From Sandaracinaceae bacterium (GTDB lineage: Bacteria; Myxococcota_A; Polyangia; Polyangiales; Houyiibacteriaceae): DNA of 64,000 nt. Positions 60,177 to 64,000 of the stretch are shown one piece after another. Both the position numbers and the translations under genes were made by a program. The stretch is from contig JACKEJ010000008.1 in NCBI GenBank assembly GCA_020633055.1, positions 1 to 64,000 of the forward strand. Direction: 5' to 3'. Each line of letters opens with the position of its first letter. Position 1 is the first letter of the stretch. The notes under the pieces were generated by a model. It worked only from the letters and a program-made list of their open reading frames with translations, had not been told where the DNA came from and ran no database searches.

Positions 60177-61553
60177 ATGCGTCTGTCCTCGCTGCTGGGC
60201 CCGGACCTCCGGGCCGTCCTCGAGAGTGACCCCGAGTCGCTGCGGGACGCATTGGGGGAGTTCCACGCCGAGGACATCGCGGAGATCCTGGACGACCTGG
60301 AGCCCACCGACCGCGTGGCGCTCATGCAGGTGCTGACGCCGGAGTTGGCCGCCAGCGTGATGGAGCGCATCAGCCCGGAGCACCAGGTCTCGTTCCTGCG
60401 CGCCATCTCGCCCACGGACGGCGCGCAGGTGCTCAGCGAGATGGACCCGGACGACCTCGTCGACGTCCTCCAGGAGCTCGAAGACAAGGAGCGCGCGCCG
60501 CTGCTGGACGAGCTCGAGCGCTTCGACGTGGAGGCCGCGGACGAGGCGCGCGAGCTGGTGCTCTACGGGCCCGAGACGGCCGGCGGTCTGATGACCACGG
60601 AGTACGTCGCGCTACCACCGCAGACGAAGGTGTGGGAGGCCATCGAGGCCGTACGGCGCGCGGCCGCCGAGGGCGAGGTCGAGTCCATCTATTACGTCTA
60701 CGTCTGCGGCTACGGCGAGAAGCTGCTGGGCGTGGTGTCGCTGCGCGACCTGATCCTGGGCGACCCCGGCCACGAGCTGGAGCACGTGATGACCGAGAAG
60801 GTCGTGCACGTGGGGCCGCTGGACGACCAGGAGAAGGTCGCCGACATCATCGCCCGCTACGACCTCAGCGCGGTCCCGGTGGTGGACTCCGACTTCGCGC
60901 TGCTCGGCATGGTCACGGTCGACGACGTGGTGGACGTCGTGATCGAGGAGGCCACGGAGGACGCGCAGATGATGGCCGGCGTGATGCCGCTCGAGGACTC
61001 GTACTTCGCGACGGGCCTGCTCGAGTTCGTCTGGAAGCGCGGTGTCTGGCTGGTGCTGCTCTTCCTGGGGCAGCTGCTGACCGCCACGGTGATGGAGGTC
61101 AACCAGCTGACCCTGCAGCGCACCATGGAGCTCGCCCTGTTCATCCCGCTCATCATCTCGTCGGGGGGCAACGTGGGCTCGCAGTCGTCGACGCTGATCA
61201 TCCGCGCGCTGGCGGTGAGCGAGGTCGAGGCCACCGACTGGCTGCGCGTCGTCGCGCGCGAGCTGAGCGTTGGCTCTCTGCTGGGGCTGGTGCTCGGCGC
61301 CATGGGGCTGCTGCGTGGCTACGTCGCTGGCGAAACCGTGGCGCCATGGGCGCTCGCCACCGTGGTGTCGGGCAGCATCCTCGTCATCGTCTTGATGAGC
61401 GCCGTGGTGGGCGCCGTCCTCCCGCTGATCATCAAGCGCCTGGGGTTCGACCCCGCCGTGTCGTCCACGCCCTTCATCGCCTCGGTGGTGGACGTGCTGG
61501 GCCTGATGGTCTACTTCGGCATCGCCCAATACGTGTTCTCCATGGCAGGCTGA
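60177..61553 (+). CDS. mgtE: Magnesium transporter MgtE
   Basis: 458 residues from ATG 60177, the usual length. The N domain (about 1-125) has the superhelical MgtE_N repeats (DIAEILDDLEPTDRVALMQVL), the CBS pair (about 130-255) has TTEYVALPPQTKVWEAIE and HVGPLDDQEKVADIIARYDLSAVPVVD, and five membrane helices follow, with the pore motif SSGGNVGSQSSTLIIRALA and an Asp in the last helices. It imports Mg2+ and is gated by cytoplasmic Mg2+ through the N and CBS domains. It sits 45 bp after the Tudor-like gene, perhaps by chance. Confidence 0.97.
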   Translation: MRLSSLLGPDLRAVLESDPESLRDALGEFHAEDIAEILDDLEPTDRVALMQVLTPELAASVMERISPEHQVSFLRAISPTDGAQVLSEMDPDDLVDVLQELEDKERAPLLDELERFDVEAADEARELVLYGPETAGGLMTTEYVALPPQTKVWEAIEAVRRAAAEGEVESIYYVYVCGYGEKLLGVVSLRDLILGDPGHELEHVMTEKVVHVGPLDDQEKVADIIARYDLSAVPVVDSDFALLGMVTVDDVVDVVIEEATEDAQMMAGVMPLEDSYFATGLLEFVWKRGVWLVLLFLGQLLTATVMEVNQLTLQRTMELALFIPLIISSGGNVGSQSSTLIIRALAVSEVEATDWLRVVARELSVGSLLGLVLGAMGLLRGYVAGETVAPWALATVVSGSILVIVLMSAVVGAVLPLIIKRLGFDPAVSSTPFIASVVDVLGLMVYFGIAQYVFSMAG

Positions 61554-61562
61554 GCCCCCTCG

Positions 61563-62576
61563 ATGACCCCTCCCTACGCAGCGCGCGTTGCGCTCCGCGG
61601 CTGCAGCACGCAGCCCACACCGCTCACCCTCGGCACCTGGGGGGTCATGACCGACGCCTACCAGGACGTGCTCGGCGACGACGCGTTCCAGGGCCTCGTA
61701 CAGGAAGCCTTTCGACTCGGGCTGCGCAGCTTCGACCTTGCGCTCCTGTGGGACGGCGAGCGCGCCATGCGGCTCATCGCCGAAGCCCTCGGGCCCGACA
61801 TCGCGTCGTGCTTCTTCTTCCTGCGCGCGGGCCGCGAGCCAAGCCGGAACCTCAACAAGCCCATGGACGTGGACTTCGGACTGAAGGCGTTGCGGCGAAG
61901 CGTCGAGCGCGCGTTGACGCAGCTGGGGGTCGCCCGGGTGGACATGCTGCTGCTTCACGCGCCCCCGCGAGCGCTGGTGGAGCGCGGTGAGACCATGCAG
62001 GACCTCGACGCGCTGCGCAGCGAGGGGTTGGTGAACGCCATCGGCCTCAGCACGACGAGCGGCGCCATCGCGCTGACCGCGCTCGAGCAGGGCTTCGCCT
62101 GCGCGGCGATGCCCTACAACGCGGTACAGACACACGCGGTGCGCGAGCTGGACGAGGCCTTCCCCGAGGTGGAGGGTGAGAGCCCACGCTGCGTGCTCGC
62201 CCACTCCGCGCTGCTGCACGGGGTGCTCGCGGCGCGTGTGCCCGCGGGGCACGTCTACCCGCCCGGAGACCACCGACGCGACCGTTGGAGCGAAGAGGCG
62301 CTGCGCTCGCGCCTCTACCACGCCCGCGCGCTCGGTGACCTCGTCAATCGACACACGGACGACTACCGCAAGCAGGCCACCCACATCCCAAACTTGGCGG
62401 CGCTCGCGCTGCGCTTCGCCCTCTCGCACCCGCGCGTGGCCAGCGTGTGCATCGGGCCACGTGACGTGAAACACCTCTCCCTGCTCGTGGACGGGATCGC
62501 CAAGGCAGAGCCGCTCACGCTGGACCCCAAAACCTTGGCCGAGGTCGAGACGCGGCTTGCCGCTGCTGGCGCCTGA
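61563..62576 (+). CDS. Aldo/keto-reductase-fold protein lacking the catalytic Tyr and Lys
   Basis: 337 residues. The TIM-barrel AKR pattern is clear: LGTWGVMTDAY, FRLGLRSFDLALLWDGERA, VDMLLLHAPP and IGLSTTSGAIALTALEQ, with SVCIGPRDVKHL near the end. Two of the four catalytic residues are replaced: where Asp58 is retained, the Tyr is Trp63 (ALLWDGE) and the Lys is Arg88 (FFLRAG). His132 remains. NADPH-binding residues near the C-terminus look preserved. It may bind a nucleotide without canonical reductase activity, or act by a different mechanism. It starts 9 bp after mgtE, so may be co-transcribed with it. Confidence 0.85.
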   Translation: MTPPYAARVALRGCSTQPTPLTLGTWGVMTDAYQDVLGDDAFQGLVQEAFRLGLRSFDLALLWDGERAMRLIAEALGPDIASCFFFLRAGREPSRNLNKPMDVDFGLKALRRSVERALTQLGVARVDMLLLHAPPRALVERGETMQDLDALRSEGLVNAIGLSTTSGAIALTALEQGFACAAMPYNAVQTHAVRELDEAFPEVEGESPRCVLAHSALLHGVLAARVPAGHVYPPGDHRRDRWSEEALRSRLYHARALGDLVNRHTDDYRKQATHIPNLAALALRFALSHPRVASVCIGPRDVKHLSLLVDGIAKAEPLTLDPKTLAEVETRLAAAGA

Positions 62577-62620
62577 CACGACCTGTGCAGCGCGGTCAGG
62601 GCTGGTAGTCTCTCGGGGTC

Positions 62621-63514
62621 ATGTCGAATTGCACCTCTTGCGGCGCGGGGTTGGACTCCTCTGCGCGACAGTGCCTCTACTGTGGAACGGTCACCGCCTA
62701 CGGGCTGGAGATGCAGCGCCGCGACGCAGAGCACGCGCGACAGCGAGAGCTCCAGCAGCACGCCTTCGACCTGCACAAAGCGGCCGGCCAGAAGAACCAG
62801 GCATCGACCGTGCTGGACCAGAACGCCACCTACGCGCTGGTGACGAGCCTGATGGGCAGCCTGTGCTGCTGCTTCCCGGCCTCGATCGCCTCCATCGTGT
62901 TGTTCTTCCGGGTGCGCTCCATCGCGCGCGAGCACGGGCTCGTGCTACCCACGCGGGCCATGGTGGCGCTGGTCATCTCCGTGCTCGGGCTGCTCGCGTC
63001 GGTGGGTGCCTACACGACATTCGTGCTCGAGCAGCGGGCGCACGAAGAACGGGTGGAGCGGCTGCGCGCTCAGCTCGCGGGGCCACGGGCGCAGCCCACC
63101 CTGGACCGCGTGACCGCCTGCGGCCTGGCGGAGCTGCACGTCCTCGAGAACGGGTTCGGAGGCACGGCGGGCATGTCCGTCAAGGACATCCTGTGCCCTG
63201 GGCACGTGACGCAGTCCGGCGAGACCGCCACGCTGGACGCGTTCCAGTTCCGGGCGGGCAGCACGACCGAGGCGCTGCGGGTGTGCCTCGCCCAGGCGCC
63301 GACGTGGAGCGTGCTGGGCTTCCGGCGCGCAGTGGCCTGCGACCAGCCGAGCGACCTCGAGCCGACGGCGACACCCGACGCCGGCCCCCCGGGCAGCGCC
63401 ACTCCGCCCACCTCTGGCGACGACGTCCCCAGCCCCGAGGGTGCCGGCAGGACGTCCGCCCTCGGGGCGCCGTCGGCCCCGGGCGAGGTCGACGAGGCCG
63501 CCGCCGTGAAGTGA
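62621..63514 (+). CDS. Zinc-ribbon membrane protein of unknown function
   Basis: 297 residues from ATG 62621. A zinc ribbon with Cys4, Cys7, Cys18 and Cys21 is followed by a helical stretch rich in Gln and Arg (about 30-65). Two membrane helices (about 70-92 and 108-132) are joined by RVRSIAREHGLVLPTRA, a DUF4190-like arrangement. A small exported domain with two to three Cys (VTACGLAELHV, DILCPGH, RVCLAQ) and a Pro/Gly/Ala/Ser tail ends the protein. It looks like a membrane protein with one soluble domain on the far side. No catalytic motif seen. Confidence 0.7.
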   Translation: MSNCTSCGAGLDSSARQCLYCGTVTAYGLEMQRRDAEHARQRELQQHAFDLHKAAGQKNQASTVLDQNATYALVTSLMGSLCCCFPASIASIVLFFRVRSIAREHGLVLPTRAMVALVISVLGLLASVGAYTTFVLEQRAHEERVERLRAQLAGPRAQPTLDRVTACGLAELHVLENGFGGTAGMSVKDILCPGHVTQSGETATLDAFQFRAGSTTEALRVCLAQAPTWSVLGFRRAVACDQPSDLEPTATPDAGPPGSATPPTSGDDVPSPEGAGRTSALGAPSAPGEVDEAAAVK

Positions 63515-63583
63515 TGCGGCGAGCGCGGGGGTCGCGCCGCGGGACGGTGGTGGGGGTGGCGATGCGGCTGGAGAGTCCGGCCG

Positions 63584-64000
63584 TCAATCATGCGCGAGCC
63601 GACACGCGAGCCCGTCCCCGAGCTCGCAGCCACGCTGGAAGTCTGCGCGAGAAGCCGCGTGATCGCCGAGGTGGTGGCGCGTCCCACCACGCTCACGATA
63701 CGCGCGGCCGTCCGCGGGATGGCGGGCGATGTACGCGTCCCACAGCGCCACGATCTCCGGCAGACGGCGCAGCCCGATCAGCGCCGTGTCGTAGTCGCGC
63801 GCGGCCTCGTAGCTGTCGGGCTCCGCCTCGACCCGCGCCGCGAGATGCTCGAGCGTCGGTCGCTCGGGGTCGTCTGGGCTGATGAGCTGATAGACCCACC
63901 AAGTGTGCAGCCGCTCCGCTGCCCGGTTGTTCGGTTCGAACATCAGCGCTGCGTCCAGGAGACGAAGCGCGCGAGCGCGTTGGTCGCGGGGCAACCCGTG
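63584..64000 (-). CDS. TPR-like repeat protein, 5' end beyond the window
   Basis: The frame is open to the last base, so the N-terminus is missing; the visible 138 residues end at the stop 63584-63586. They form two to three helix-turn-helix units with tetratricopeptide-type spacing (ALRLLDAALMFEPNNRAAERL, EIVALWDAYIARHPADGRAYRERGG, HHLGDHAASRADFQRGCELG). The last unit resembles Sel1/TPR hybrids. It would mediate protein contacts. No specific function can be drawn from this piece. Confidence 0.7.
   Translation of the reverse strand, partial: HGLPRDQRARALRLLDAALMFEPNNRAAERLHTWWVYQLISPDDPERPTLEHLAARVEAEPDSYEAARDYDTALIGLRRLPEIVALWDAYIARHPADGRAYRERGGTRHHLGDHAASRADFQRGCELGDGLACRLAHD

Overview
The window reads as a chromosomal segment of a very high-GC Gram-negative bacterium, most likely a myxobacterium-type member of Myxococcota (Polyangia/Sandaracinaceae-like; this placement is inferred from gene content, not from a marker phylogeny). 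Supporting signs are the many lipoproteins and outer-membrane beta-barrels, an Asp-Ala-Gly-rich linker behind a lipobox, a minor-pilin/PilY1 cluster, a sigma-54 activator with its kinase, and a large DnaK-like paralogue. About 56 protein genes, one ordinary tRNA (Leu, CAG) and two candidate structured RNAs are supported. No IS element, prophage, CRISPR array or rRNA was seen.

Layout. 1-6.1 kb holds small accessory genes: the tail of an Rpn-type nuclease, lipoproteins, a lipobox-bearing methyltransferase, a frameshifted beta-propeller gene and membrane proteins. Among them, at 3.3-3.6 kb on the minus strand, lies a tRNA-like RNA with a canonical acceptor/D/T elbow and encoded CCA. A long helix replaces its anticodon arm, and a near-consensus sigma-54 promoter sits so that transcription would start at its first bases. 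6.1-19.4 kb carries a 49-bp repeat block, gltX with a CPBP protease-like gene, a 2OG-Fe(II) oxygenase, the large Hsp70 paralogue, a second sigma-54-linked small RNA with a strong terminator (14.8-14.95 kb), a 2-hydroxyacid dehydrogenase, a CDF exporter, a MaoC hydratase and an isopropylmalate-synthase-like enzyme. 19.4-26.7 kb has an L,D-transpeptidase, a Y4iL-type catalase-like protein, a kinase/NtrC-type regulator/CheY-like receiver set and two beta-barrel proteins.

26.8-40.2 kb has a metabolic theme: an acyl-CoA carboxylase (beta subunit plus a divergent biotin carboxylase fused to its biotin carrier) and, 7 kb on, two adjacent CitE-superfamily genes. The first closely resembles (S)-malyl-CoA/beta-methylmalyl-CoA lyase and the second a malyl-CoA thioesterase or citramalyl-CoA-lyase-type enzyme. 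Together they would handle propionyl-CoA, glyoxylate and C4/C5 CoA esters, as in ethylmalonyl-CoA or 3-hydroxypropionate-type routes. Between them are a DJ-1/PfpI protein with its GlxA-type regulator, Mpl (murein recycling), a metallophosphoesterase and a TauE/SafE exporter.

40.3-47.6 kb is a minus-strand minor pilin operon (FimU/GspH-, PilV-, PilW- and PilX-like, then PilY1) with chained 4-base overlaps. 47.9-53.6 kb is housekeeping: tRNA-Leu, ruvA, divergent grpE and dnaK, and a Rep/UvrD helicase, with a striking 12/16-bp repeat tract between the tRNA and ruvA. 53.6-64 kb ends with a serine hydrolase, a lipoprotein propeller, a FAD oxidoreductase, a bacterial PH protein overlapped by a membrane protein with three Tudor/chromo-like repeats, mgtE, an aldo/keto-reductase fold lacking its catalytic Tyr and Lys, and two proteins of unknown function.
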